This document shows, piece by piece, positions 36,431 to 44,159 of a stretch of DNA of 64,000 nt (the stretch's first letter is position 1; each line of letters starts with the position of its first letter). A program made the position numbers and the translations under genes. Source of the stretch: Gammaproteobacteria bacterium (GTDB lineage Bacteria > Pseudomonadota > Gammaproteobacteria > Steroidobacterales > JABDKV01); assembly GCA_029862165.1 (NCBI GenBank), contig JAOTXU010000008.1:62001-126000 (forward strand), read 5' to 3'. The notes under the pieces were generated by a model, which was given only the letters and a program-made list of their open reading frames with translations, was not told where the DNA came from and did no database searches.

Positions 36431-36730
36431 CGGGGAGGGGAAAATCATACAAAGATGCTCCTGGCATTACGCGGATCGGGAGAGGAATAATTGCGTGATT
36501 CGCCCCCCACCCTAACCCTCCCCCCAGAGGGGGGAGGGAATAATTTGCGCGTGCGGTCTGCACCGCGGGCGCCGCATCTTGCCGCCACTCTATATTTCCC
36601 CGTCCCCTCCGGGGAGGGGAAAATCATACAAAGATGCTCCTGGCATTACGCGGATCGGGAGAGGAATAATTGCGTGATTCGCCCCCCACCCTAACCCTCC
36701 CCCCAGAGGGGGGAGGGAATAATTTGCGCG
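36427..36730. repeat. Exact 125-bp direct duplication holding GC-rich palindromes
   Basis: Bases 36427-36551 and 36606-36730 appear identical, with a period of 179 and a 54-bp spacer between. Each copy starts CCTCCGGGGAGGGG and contains a GGAATAATTGCGTGATTCGC segment and the hairpin CCCTCCCCCCAGAGGGGGGA followed by GGGAATAATTT, related to the palindrome at 31011. The spacer (TGCGGTCTGCACC...TTCCCCGT) is unique. The stretch from 36233 to 36844 has no gene beyond the IS remnant. Confidence 0.88.
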
Positions 36731-36844
36731 CGTCCTCCGATGAAGTATCAGTAACTGGACGAACCGACGCGTTTTTGCAGCAGCGTGGTCAGACATGATC
36801 GTCTAGGGTGGTGTTCTGTCCAACGGGTCTTAATGGAGGAGACC

Positions 36845-37477
36845 ATGAAGCGCATCATTACCCCGGCTGTGTTGCTGATCTTGCCCTTGCAGGCAATTGC
36901 CACAACGATTCCTTTTATTAATGAGCTCCACTACGACAACGACGGCGCCGATGTTGGCGAAGGCGTGGAAATCGCCGGTCCAGCCGGGATCGTACTCGAT
37001 GGATGGTCATTAATGTTTTACAACGGCAATACCGGCAGTGTTTACGCCACGACGGCTCTTGCCGGGACGATCACAGACCAGGCTGACGGCTACGGCACTG
37101 TTTTTTTTGAAACCGGTGCTTTGCAAAACGGCGCTCCCGACGGCATGGCGCTGGTCGACGATGGCGGCGATGTATTACAGTTTCTGAGTTACGAAGGTGT
37201 CTTCCAGGCCTTGGATGGCGCGGCCGCGGGATCGACCAGCCTCGGAATTGGCTTGTCGGAATCGTCTGATACGCCAGTAGGCTGGTCGCTGCAGTTGGCC
37301 GGTAGCGGCCGGACCTACAGCGACTTCTTCTGGTCCAGTGGCGTAAACAGCTACGATGCAATCAATTCTGAACAGAGTTTTGCCGTGGTGCCGTTGCCGG
37401 CCACGTTACCGCTGTTGCTTTGCGCCCTTGCAGGCTTGTTGACCCGTCGAACAATGAACATGAATGATAACGGATAA
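36845..37477 (+). CDS. Exported protein with a VPLPA-CTERM sorting tail
   Basis: 210 residues from ATG 36845, preceded by GGAGGAGACC; a longer extension upstream is rejected. A signal peptide (MKRIITPAVLLILPLQAIA) leads into a lamin-tail-like start (FINELHYDNDGADVGEGVEIAGPAG) and a beta-rich domain of about 160 residues. The end is VPLPATLPLLLCALAGLLTRR followed by a short Met/Asn tail: a VPLPA motif, transmembrane helix and basic residues, the hallmark of exosortase/PEP-CTERM-type sorting. It should be processed by an exosortase encoded elsewhere. It fits with the PrsT-like protein at 6943. Confidence 0.85.
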   Translation: MKRIITPAVLLILPLQAIATTIPFINELHYDNDGADVGEGVEIAGPAGIVLDGWSLMFYNGNTGSVYATTALAGTITDQADGYGTVFFETGALQNGAPDGMALVDDGGDVLQFLSYEGVFQALDGAAAGSTSLGIGLSESSDTPVGWSLQLAGSGRTYSDFFWSSGVNSYDAINSEQSFAVVPLPATLPLLLCALAGLLTRRTMNMNDNG

Positions 37478-37550
37478 CTCTCTGTAACACTTTACATTTA
37501 TGTAGTGTCCGGTTATGGTGCGCCCAGACTCTCTGGGTTCGGAGCATCTC

Positions 37551-38288
37551 ATGAAGAAGTTTATATCCTTAGTTACAGCGGCCGTCATAACGACGGGCCT
37601 CATCTTCTCTGTGCAGCCGGCCGACGCCGGCATTTTTTCAAGTGCAAGCGAAAAACGGCAGAGAGTAGATCTGAGTGCAAGACATACGATGGAGAGACTG
37701 CTGACCGGCGACCCGAAGGCGCAACGTCTCTATGATCGTGCTTATGGTTACGCGGTGTTTAATGTCACCAAGGGCGCGTTGATCATTACCGGCGGTGGTG
37801 GCACCGGTGTTGCCATCCACAAAATGACCGATGACCGAACCTACATGCACATGGGCATGGGCGGACTGGGTCTGGGAATTGGCGGCCAGGCTTTCCGGGT
37901 CGTACTTCTGTTTGAAGACGAACTCACTTTTGTAGATTTTGTGAGCAATGGCTGGCATGCCAGCTCATCGGCTAACGCGGTTGCCGGACGCACTGGTGCC
38001 AACGCCGAGGCCAGTTTCACAAACGGCGTGGCAATTTATCAGCTCACTGATGCCGGTTTGATGTTACAGGCCGACATTGGCGGGACGCGTTACTGGCGCA
38101 GCAAGCGGCTTAACGACGGACCAACAGAAGAATCTGTACGTACTGCTGCTACAGAGCCAGTGCAGCCAGAGTATTCCACGCAGGACTATTCATCCACGTC
38201 GCAAGTTCAATACGACTACGAAACACAAACAACCGTGTACCCGTTGGAGACCGAGTTTCAGGACGTAACAGAGTATCGTCCGCAGTAA
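37551..38288 (+). CDS. SYLF/Ysc84-domain exported protein
   Basis: 245 residues from ATG 37551, with GGAGC upstream. A signal peptide (MKKFISLVTAAVITTGLIFS to VQPADAG) is followed by a YSC84/SYLF domain: AYGYAVFNVTKGALIITGGGGTGVAI, then GMGGLGLGIGGQAFRVVLLFED, and GVAIYQLTDAGLMLQADIGG. In eukaryotes SYLF binds lipids; bacterial versions are periplasmic or lipid-associated with no proven role. The C-terminal 50 residues are low-complexity, Thr/Gln/Tyr-rich. It is monocistronic and converges on the alpha/beta hydrolase. Confidence 0.83.
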   Translation: MKKFISLVTAAVITTGLIFSVQPADAGIFSSASEKRQRVDLSARHTMERLLTGDPKAQRLYDRAYGYAVFNVTKGALIITGGGGTGVAIHKMTDDRTYMHMGMGGLGLGIGGQAFRVVLLFEDELTFVDFVSNGWHASSSANAVAGRTGANAEASFTNGVAIYQLTDAGLMLQADIGGTRYWRSKRLNDGPTEESVRTAATEPVQPEYSTQDYSSTSQVQYDYETQTTVYPLETEFQDVTEYRPQ

Positions 38289-38297
38289 TTACACGGC

Positions 38298-38329
38298 GGG
38301 TCAGGGCAGCGTCGCAAGCGCCCTGACCC
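38298..38329. other. Strong hairpin at the convergent ends of the SYLF and hydrolase genes
   Basis: The 10-bp arms GGGTCAGGGC and GCCCTGACCC enclose a 12-base loop. The arms overlap the last codons of the hydrolase and lie just after the SYLF stop. There is no T-run on either side, so it is not a textbook terminator, but it may help end both messages. Confidence 0.45.
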
Positions 38330-38828
38330 AGCCGATCAAATCACCGTTCGCAACGGATTTACGCAAGCGGTGGTCATCATCGACCTCAATCAGCCTTACC
38401 GACTTCGCATTGCCAGCGGCAGCGAGCCGCCGACTATCCTGTGGATCGACAACATCATCCGATCTGCCGTGTACCAACCACACGCTGACACCGTCCGGCA
38501 GACTTGCCGACAAGCCGTAATGCAGTCCTGCCTGTGCCAATAATAATGTCGGCCCCGACCATAACCGGCGTTGCACCATCGCCAGCGCGACAGCGCCCCC
38601 GAATGACGATCCGACCAGAACATCGGGTGCAAAAGCGGCCAGTTGTTCGTTTTGAATTTGTACACAAGCCTCGAAATCGCTGGTGTCCATCGCCGGTGTC
38701 AGGGTATTGAACTCGCCCGCAAGCCGTTGCGACTTGGCGCCCTGCGGGCTGCTTTCCAGGCCGTGGATGAACTGGACTTTGAGTAATGACGGCACAGATC
38801 GACTCCCGTGGAGGCTAAAGCGTAACAT
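38301..38828 (-). CDS. Small alpha/beta-hydrolase (YqiA/RBBP9-like)
   Basis: A 175-residue alpha/beta-hydrolase. HGLESSPQGAKSQRL is the oxyanion-hole start, VGSSFGGAVALAMV holds the nucleophile elbow (GxSxGG), and VHGRSDDVVDP and DDDHRLRKSV supply the acid and histidine positions. The short length and HGxxSSPxxxK start resemble YqiA-type esterases of the cytoplasm. It stands back to back with srkA (12-bp spacer, divergent) and ends on a hairpin shared with the SYLF gene. The substrate is unknown. Confidence 0.75.
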   Translation of the reverse strand: MLRFSLHGSRSVPSLLKVQFIHGLESSPQGAKSQRLAGEFNTLTPAMDTSDFEACVQIQNEQLAAFAPDVLVGSSFGGAVALAMVQRRLWSGPTLLLAQAGLHYGLSASLPDGVSVWLVHGRSDDVVDPQDSRRLAAAGNAKSVRLIEVDDDHRLRKSVANGDLIGWVRALATLP

Positions 38829-38840
38829 CCTCGTGATGAT

Positions 38841-39842
38841 ATGCCTTCACCTCATGACAGGTTTGCAATCGTTGTGACAACGGCCGCACCGTTTGCCGAC
38901 TTGAGCCCCGATGCCGTGCTCGACGCCATCGAATACGCCGGTTTTCGTTGCGACGGCCGCAGTCTGGCGCTAAACAGTTATGAGAATCGTGTCTACCAGG
39001 CCGGACTGGAAGACGGCGACTGGGTAGTCGCCAAGTTCTATCGACCGGGTCGCTGGTCAGACGAGGCGATACTCGAGGAGCACAATTTCTCCATCACGTT
39101 ACAGGAGCACGACATCCCGGTAGTCGCACCATTGATTTGCCAGGATCGAACCCTCAATGAACACGGCGGCTTTCGTTTCGCTGTCTTTCCACGCCAGGGC
39201 GGACATTGGCCCGAACTGGGGTCGGTCGAGGACCGTGAGATGATGGGACGTTGCCTGGGTCGCATGCATGCTGTGGGTCGCACCGGACAATTTGCACATC
39301 GTCCCGCCATCGAGATTGACCGCCTCGGTTACCAGTCCTGCAGCTACCTGCGTGACAGCGACTGGATTCCCATGCATATCGTCGACAGCTACGCGGCAGT
39401 TACGGAGCAACTCCTGGCCGAGGTCGAACGGGTCTTCGATGAAGTTGGCGACTACAACGAGTTACGCATACATGGCGACTGTCACTTGGGCAACACACTG
39501 TGGACCGACAGTGGACCGCATTTTGTCGATCTCGATGATTGTCTGACCGGTCCGGCGGTACAGGATCTGTGGATGTTGTTATCGGGCGATGAATCGGAAA
39601 TGAAAAACCAGCTCGACGACATCCTGGAGGGCTACACGCGATTTTGCGACTTTGATCTGCGTGAAACACGGTTGATCGAGGCACTGCGGGCTTTGCGGAT
39701 GATTCACTACACAGCCTGGGTCGCACGTCGCTGGCCGGATCCTGCATTTCCGCTTGCCTTTCCCTGGTTGGCCGAAAATCGCTACTGGGAAGAGCACATC
39801 CTCAATCTCAAAGAGCAGCTCGCCACCGTCCAGGGCGCCTAG
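38841..39842 (+). CDS. srkA: Stress response kinase A
   Basis: A 333-residue protein of the SrkA/YihE (RdoA) family, an aminoglycoside-phosphotransferase-like Ser/Thr kinase of the cytoplasm that counters stress-induced programmed death. YENRVYQAGLEDGDWVVAKFYRPGRW is the ATP-binding region with the lysine, LRIHGDCHLGNTLW the catalytic loop, and FVDLDDCLTGPAVQDLWML the metal-binding DxD region. Start ATG 38841 is about 12 codons ahead of a hydrophobic beginning (FAIVVTTAAPFADL); a start inside is not excluded. It is monocistronic. Confidence 0.92.
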   Translation: MPSPHDRFAIVVTTAAPFADLSPDAVLDAIEYAGFRCDGRSLALNSYENRVYQAGLEDGDWVVAKFYRPGRWSDEAILEEHNFSITLQEHDIPVVAPLICQDRTLNEHGGFRFAVFPRQGGHWPELGSVEDREMMGRCLGRMHAVGRTGQFAHRPAIEIDRLGYQSCSYLRDSDWIPMHIVDSYAAVTEQLLAEVERVFDEVGDYNELRIHGDCHLGNTLWTDSGPHFVDLDDCLTGPAVQDLWMLLSGDESEMKNQLDDILEGYTRFCDFDLRETRLIEALRALRMIHYTAWVARRWPDPAFPLAFPWLAENRYWEEHILNLKEQLATVQGA

Positions 39843-39988
39843 CCGCTGCAGCCCCGCCTCCACTGTCAAAACCCTGCCGGGCCGACACCGTAGGCTCGAA
39901 AAAGATTGTCTTTTCGAGGACTGGGTCAAGTAATTGTCGGGCCAATAACCCTAGAATCATTGATTAAAGTTAAATCGCCGAGGGGCGT

Positions 39989-40522
39989 GTGGACGACAGA
40001 GAACTGGTCGACCGAGTACTGAGATACGATCGCGCCGCCGCTGAAGCGGTCGTGCACGAATACGCCGGGCTGATATACACGATATTTAGTCGAGAGAGCG
40101 ACGACCCCGATCATGTCGAACAGCGCTTTCAGGATTTCTTCGATCTCCTGGCGAAAAACGACTATCAGATGCTGCGTATGTGGAACGACAAGTCGGCGCT
40201 GCGTAGCTACCTGGCAGCCGTGGCACTAAAGATGGTTTTGGAAGCGCGCACCCGCGCTGACGAAGAGCCCGACCACGGTCTCACACAGGAGCTGCTGGAA
40301 CCGCTGCGCGAATCTCTGCATTCGGCGCTCCACACTGTATCCGAGCAAGATCGGCGCATCATTCAGTTGCGTCGTTTCGATGGCCTTGGCTTCCGTGAGA
40401 TTGGTATGCGTCTCGGTATGAAACCAAATGCTGTCGGTGTCATCTTACACCGCGCCGAAAAACGACTACGCGATCAGGTATCGATGGTGTTCCCCGCACT
40501 TTTCCGGGACTTTGTGCAATGA
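39989..40522 (+). CDS. Sigma-70 family RNA polymerase sigma factor
   Basis: 177 residues from GTG 39989. An in-frame stop at 39971 leaves no earlier start. Region 2-like sequence is weakly conserved in the first 100 residues (YAGLIYTIFSR; YQMLRMWNDKSALRSYLAAVALKM). Region 4 is clear: LHTVSEQDRRIIQLRRFDGLGFREIGMRLGMKPNAVGVILHRAEKRLRDQ. It belongs to the small, ECF-like group with a divergent region 2. The AGGGG before the start is only a few bases away. Its stop overlaps the next gene by 4 bases, which fits a sigma and anti-sigma pair. Confidence 0.82.
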   Translation: MDDRELVDRVLRYDRAAAEAVVHEYAGLIYTIFSRESDDPDHVEQRFQDFFDLLAKNDYQMLRMWNDKSALRSYLAAVALKMVLEARTRADEEPDHGLTQELLEPLRESLHSALHTVSEQDRRIIQLRRFDGLGFREIGMRLGMKPNAVGVILHRAEKRLRDQVSMVFPALFRDFVQ

Positions 40523-41358
40523 AACCCGCATTCTCTCAGGAATTTCAGTTAGTACATCTCGATCCCGAGGTGGTGGCGTGTTTTGTCGACGGCCGTAGCG
40601 TCGAGCCAGAACATCTCGCTCACCTTCGCAACTGCGAACTGTGCCAGACACGTGCCAGCGATGGGCGATTGCTACGAGCGTTACTCGCCGGCAATCAGGA
40701 CGCTGCGTCCGCAACAACCGTTCCACTCGATGCAGCTACGATTGCCGGTTACCACGATCAATCGCTACCGGTCGATCAGATGGCTGCCGTGGACCGCCGA
40801 TTGCTGTCCGATAACGATGTATTACTGGAGCTTATCGAGCTGAGAATTGGCCTGCACTCCGCCTTGCGGGCCGCAGAACCACAAACTCAGCTTGTTGCCC
40901 GCACGGCCGCACGCTTTTCTACCGGTCAATCCGAAGAGTCAATGCGCATCGCCTCGCTGGGGACACTGATTGTTGACTGGAACTCGGAGTTACCGGCGTT
41001 TCATTTTCATGCAGCGACTCCGGAAAACGTTGCCAGCATCACAATGCCAAAAGCCGATCCGGCAATCAACGACTCCGGCAGTTTTCCCGCACCGATTGCC
41101 CGGCGGGAGATTAGCCTGCACGCCGGCCGTCACACCTTACGCGTGCGGATAGCGCCGCCTAACCAACTTGAGATTTTTGTCTTTGACGAACAGCATTTCC
41201 GGCCAGCCGGCGGTGTGAAAATCAGTCTTGAACCGGAATCGGGGGTCGGCCGGCAGACAGCAACGCGTCAAGCCGGTATTGCGAGTTTTGACTTGCAGCC
41301 CAGTCCGGCGCGCCTGTTAATTGATGCCGGGGATCGCTGGGTATTGGAAATGCGCTAG
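40519..41358 (+). CDS. Putative soluble zinc anti-sigma factor
   Basis: 279 residues, starting inside the stop codon of the sigma gene. Near the start the sequence HLAHLRNCELCQ gives H35-x3-C39-x2-C42, the ZAS (zinc anti-sigma) motif. The usual next part of a membrane anti-sigma factor, a transmembrane helix and a periplasmic domain, is absent. Residues about 150-279 instead form a hydrophilic, beta-rich domain (FHFHAATPENVASI; ISLHAGRHTLRVRIAPPNQLE) with no signal. This suggests a cytoplasmic sensor for the sigma factor. Anti-sigma function is inferred from motif and overlap; the C-terminal domain is unrecognised. Confidence 0.65.
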   Translation: MKPAFSQEFQLVHLDPEVVACFVDGRSVEPEHLAHLRNCELCQTRASDGRLLRALLAGNQDAASATTVPLDAATIAGYHDQSLPVDQMAAVDRRLLSDNDVLLELIELRIGLHSALRAAEPQTQLVARTAARFSTGQSEESMRIASLGTLIVDWNSELPAFHFHAATPENVASITMPKADPAINDSGSFPAPIARREISLHAGRHTLRVRIAPPNQLEIFVFDEQHFRPAGGVKISLEPESGVGRQTATRQAGIASFDLQPSPARLLIDAGDRWVLEMR

Positions 41359-41410
41359 GCGCACGAAACTGCGCCCAGCCAGACGCCTGCCCTGGCCCAC
41401 CCAAGATCGA

Positions 41411-41446
41411 AAGGGGGTTGTCACTGCTGACAACCCCTCTTTTTTC
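41411..41446. terminator. Rho-independent terminator, probably bidirectional
   Basis: GGGGTTGTCA (41414-41423) and TGACAACCCC enclose a 4-base loop, followed by TCTTTTTTC on the plus strand. It closes the sigma/anti-sigma unit and lies directly at the stop of the RRM gene on the other strand, where the mirror tract CCCTTT is weaker. Confidence 0.85.
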
Positions 41447-41716
41447 TTACCAGCGTTGCTGCCGGGGACGCTGTTCGCGAGGACGGGCCTCGCTGATTCT
41501 CAGCGTGCGGCCGTCTGAATCCTGCCCGTTAAGACCTTCGATGGCGGTTTGTGCCTCGGCGTCAGGCATCTGCACAAAACCAAAACCGCGTGATCGGCCA
41601 CTGTCACGGTCGCGAATTACAGTCACGTCTTCAACGGCCCCAAAAGGCGAAAACATTTCTCGCAACTTATCTTCATCAACACTAAACGGCAGATTGCCAG
41701 CATAAATCTTACTCAT
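41447..41716 (-). CDS. RRM-type RNA-binding protein
   Basis: An 89-residue single RNA-recognition motif. RNP2 is KIYAGNLPF and RNP1 is RGFGFVQM, with the central FGAVEDVTVIRDRDSGRS; a basic Arg/Gln-rich tail ends the protein. Such small RRM proteins occur in cyanobacteria and many proteobacteria and bind single-stranded RNA, often after cold or stress. The start is ATG 41716 with GAGAGAG upstream. The 190-bp spacer to the next gene (41717-41906) is unremarkable apart from its position as a possible long 5' leader. Confidence 0.92.
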   Translation of the reverse strand: MSKIYAGNLPFSVDEDKLREMFSPFGAVEDVTVIRDRDSGRSRGFGFVQMPDAEAQTAIEGLNGQDSDGRTLRISEARPREQRPRQQRW

Positions 41717-41906
41717 TCGTCTCTCTCACTAAAACAAAACAAAGACGGGGCGCATGCCTTTGACACACCAACGGCAGTTCGCACCGATTGACTTGCATCG
41801 GTTTTCACTCTGAAGATACGGGAAAGAATACAACCGGAATCGCCTGGGAAAAACTAAGCTAAGCCAACGAACGTAATCCTAACCGTCACAGAAATCGGAC
41901 GCAAGC

Positions 41907-42278
41907 TTAGTTAGTCGGTTTTTTGAACAGGTCTTCCAGCTCGTCCGTCGGATCGTCGTGCGTTGCATCCTTTCCATCATCACCGAACAATTCACCGAGA
42001 CGGCTAGCGGCCGCGCTTTGCTCCGCGGATGCGGGTTGATAGGCGTTCGGAGCCAGCCGCAGATAATCACAAAAATTGGCGTGTTCTTTGTCGCGGACTT
42101 CTGCCGCGACTGGCTCGCGACAGGATTCTGCGACGTTGGGGTCGAAGAATTCGCACATCTTGCAAACATGCAATTCCGCATGACAGGCCGGACACTCCTC
42201 CAAACGTCGCAGAGGGAAGCTGATCTCTGCCAGCGAGCCACCACAACGCCAGCAGACAATTTCGCTTGTGTCATTCAT
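41907..42278 (-). CDS. Zinc-ribbon-like hypothetical protein
   Basis: 123 residues. The N-terminal half has four cysteine pairs or singles in ribbon-like spacing: CWRCGG, ECPACH, VCKMCEFFDP, and SCREP, with a further FCDYL. This suggests two zinc sites. The second half is acidic and low-complexity (GELFGDDGKD, DDPTDELEDLF). Soluble and probably cytoplasmic. I recognise the general pattern of conserved hypothetical zinc-ribbon proteins but not a named family. It is divergent from the phosphodiesterase gene. Confidence 0.65.
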   Translation of the reverse strand: MNDTSEIVCWRCGGSLAEISFPLRRLEECPACHAELHVCKMCEFFDPNVAESCREPVAAEVRDKEHANFCDYLRLAPNAYQPASAEQSAAASRLGELFGDDGKDATHDDPTDELEDLFKKPTN

Positions 42279-42329
42279 GAAGTAGGCAAGCCCGGGTGAA
42301 AAAAAACATCAATACTGTCTCACAGTTCC

Positions 42330-43559
42330 ATGTTAGTCGGCTATGCTGTGACGATGCCCCATTCCGCCAAAACCGCTGGTGATGTTATCCCCGCCGGCAT
42401 GCAGCGACCGGATTACGGTGGCGGCGGCATCGTAAACCTGATGTCGTCAATCGGCGCAGGCCGGGGTGCCGCTGCCGTCGCCTACCCATCGCTGCAACTG
42501 CTCGATGAAATCCCCTTGTCACGATATCGAACCGTGCTGCTCGTACTCATCGACGGGCTGGGCTATGAGTACCTGCGGCGAGACTGGCCGGACAGCACTA
42601 TTGCGACGCACCTACGTGGGCCAATGACGTCGGTCTTTCCGACCACGACCGCGGCGGCCATCACCACTATCCTGACAGGCCTTGCACCAGCGCAGCATGC
42701 CATCACGGGCTGGCATGTCTGGTTTCAGGAAATCCGCACCCTGGCTGCGGTCCTGCCATTCAGAAGTCGAGGCGGACACGAGTCGCTCCAGGCACGCGGT
42801 TTCGATCCGGCCACTGTGCTCGATGCGCGGCCAATCTATCCGCGGCTGGACGTCGATTCACATGTCATCAGCCCTAAACGCATTGCCCATTCGCCGTTTA
42901 ACACGGCATTCAGTGCCGGTGCAAAAATTCACGGCTACGACGGACTCGACCAGTTTTTTAAAAATATCACCGACGTAGTCCATGCAGACAGCGCGGAGAA
43001 ATATATCTATGCCTATTGGTCTGACCTCGATCATGTCGCACATCAGTACGGTGTCGGCAGCGACGAGACCCGAAATCATTTCAGGGAAATTGATACGGGC
43101 TTTGCACAGCTTTTGTCAGACCTCGACAACAGCGACACGCTGGTGCTGCTAACGGCGGATCATGGTTTTATCGATACCACGCCTGCAACGCGTATCAACC
43201 TGGAAGATCACGTCCCGCTGACCGCCATGCTGGATATACCGCTTTGCGGCGAACCCAGGGCCGCATATTGCTATGTGCATGCGGGTGAGGAACGCGCTTT
43301 TGAAGCCTATGTCGGTGCGGAACTGGCCGATAGCGCCTGTGCTATTCCCAGTAAGCAACTGATGGAAATGGGATTGTTCGGCCCGGGCAAGCCACACCCG
43401 AAACTCAAAGAGCGCATCGGTGGCCAAACATTGCTGATGCAGGACAATTTCATCATCCAGGATAAGTTACCCGGCGAGAAACGCAGCGCCCTGATCGGCG
43501 TGCATGGCGGCCTGACCACTGAAGAACTGTACGTGCCGCTGGTACTCGTCGAAACCTAA
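42330..43559 (+). CDS. Alkaline-phosphatase superfamily phosphodiesterase/nucleotide pyrophosphatase
   Basis: 409 residues; ATG 42330 and ATG 42354 are both possible starts. The alkaline-phosphatase-type metal and nucleophile motifs are visible: LVLIDGLGYEYLR (Asp), SVFPTTTAAAITTILTG (nucleophilic Thr), YAYWSDLDHVAHQYG (Asp/His) and LTADHGFIDT (Asp-His). There is no clear signal peptide. Family members hydrolyse phosphodiesters, pyrophosphates or related bonds. It precedes the DUF6265 gene by 13 bases and is probably co-transcribed with it. Confidence 0.82.
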   Translation: MLVGYAVTMPHSAKTAGDVIPAGMQRPDYGGGGIVNLMSSIGAGRGAAAVAYPSLQLLDEIPLSRYRTVLLVLIDGLGYEYLRRDWPDSTIATHLRGPMTSVFPTTTAAAITTILTGLAPAQHAITGWHVWFQEIRTLAAVLPFRSRGGHESLQARGFDPATVLDARPIYPRLDVDSHVISPKRIAHSPFNTAFSAGAKIHGYDGLDQFFKNITDVVHADSAEKYIYAYWSDLDHVAHQYGVGSDETRNHFREIDTGFAQLLSDLDNSDTLVLLTADHGFIDTTPATRINLEDHVPLTAMLDIPLCGEPRAAYCYVHAGEERAFEAYVGAELADSACAIPSKQLMEMGLFGPGKPHPKLKERIGGQTLLMQDNFIIQDKLPGEKRSALIGVHGGLTTEELYVPLVLVET

Positions 43560-43572
43560 GGAGGAGCCGACC

Positions 43573-44013
43573 TTGCGTAATTCAACACTTGCGATTCTGT
43601 TTATGCTAATGAGCCTGTCCTGTGCTTCAGTCGCAAACAATGGCCTGATGAACTGGCTGGTCGGCGACTGGGAGGCCCAAGACGGTGCCATCACCGAACA
43701 CTGGCGCGCGGTGAGTGCCGACACGCTGGAGGGCAAAGGTGTCACAACGTCGAAAGACAAAGTCAGCACCGAAACCCTGCGGCTGGTGCGTATGGAAGGC
43801 GAGATCTATTTCATTGCCAAGGTTGCACACAACGAATATCCGGTCGCATTTCACATGACCGATGCCTCGACAGCGGATCGCGTTGTCTTCGCCAATCCCA
43901 CCCACGATTTTCCGAAGCAAATTGTCTATCAAAGAGACGGCCCCGACCGCCTGATCGTAACCGTCAGCGACGGCGGCTCGGAAGGATTCGAGATCCGATT
44001 TTCGAGACGTTAA
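43573..44013 (+). CDS. Exported DUF6265-like protein
   Basis: 146 residues from TTG 43573, fixed by an AGGAGGAGC site 6-7 bases upstream. A signal peptide (LAILFMLMSLSCASV) with a cysteine near the cleavage region may make it a lipoprotein. The mature part, LMNWLVGDWEAQDGAITEHWRAV and VVFANPTHDFPKQIVYQRDG with a closing GFEIRFSRR, is a lipocalin-like beta-barrel of the DUF6265 type. Role unknown. A terminator follows at 44061. Confidence 0.78.
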   Translation: MRNSTLAILFMLMSLSCASVANNGLMNWLVGDWEAQDGAITEHWRAVSADTLEGKGVTTSKDKVSTETLRLVRMEGEIYFIAKVAHNEYPVAFHMTDASTADRVVFANPTHDFPKQIVYQRDGPDRLIVTVSDGGSEGFEIRFSRR

Positions 44014-44060
44014 ACGCCATCGGAACCGACCATTAAAAGCTCCACTGCCCAAAAGAAAAA

Positions 44061-44086
44061 CCCCGCCTAAGCGGGGTTGTTTCTGT
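44061..44086 (+). terminator. Rho-independent terminator
   Basis: CCCCGC-CTAA-GCGGGG followed by TTGTTTCTG, preceded by AAAAGAAAAA, so it can act in either direction. It ends the phosphodiesterase/DUF6265 unit. The 73 bases to the propeller gene stop hold nothing else. Confidence 0.85.
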
Positions 44087-44159
44087 TACGGACAACAACG
44101 CACGTTGACGCTGTTGATTAGTTATTTGCTGCGACACCCTTCTCAATCACTCCATGGCG

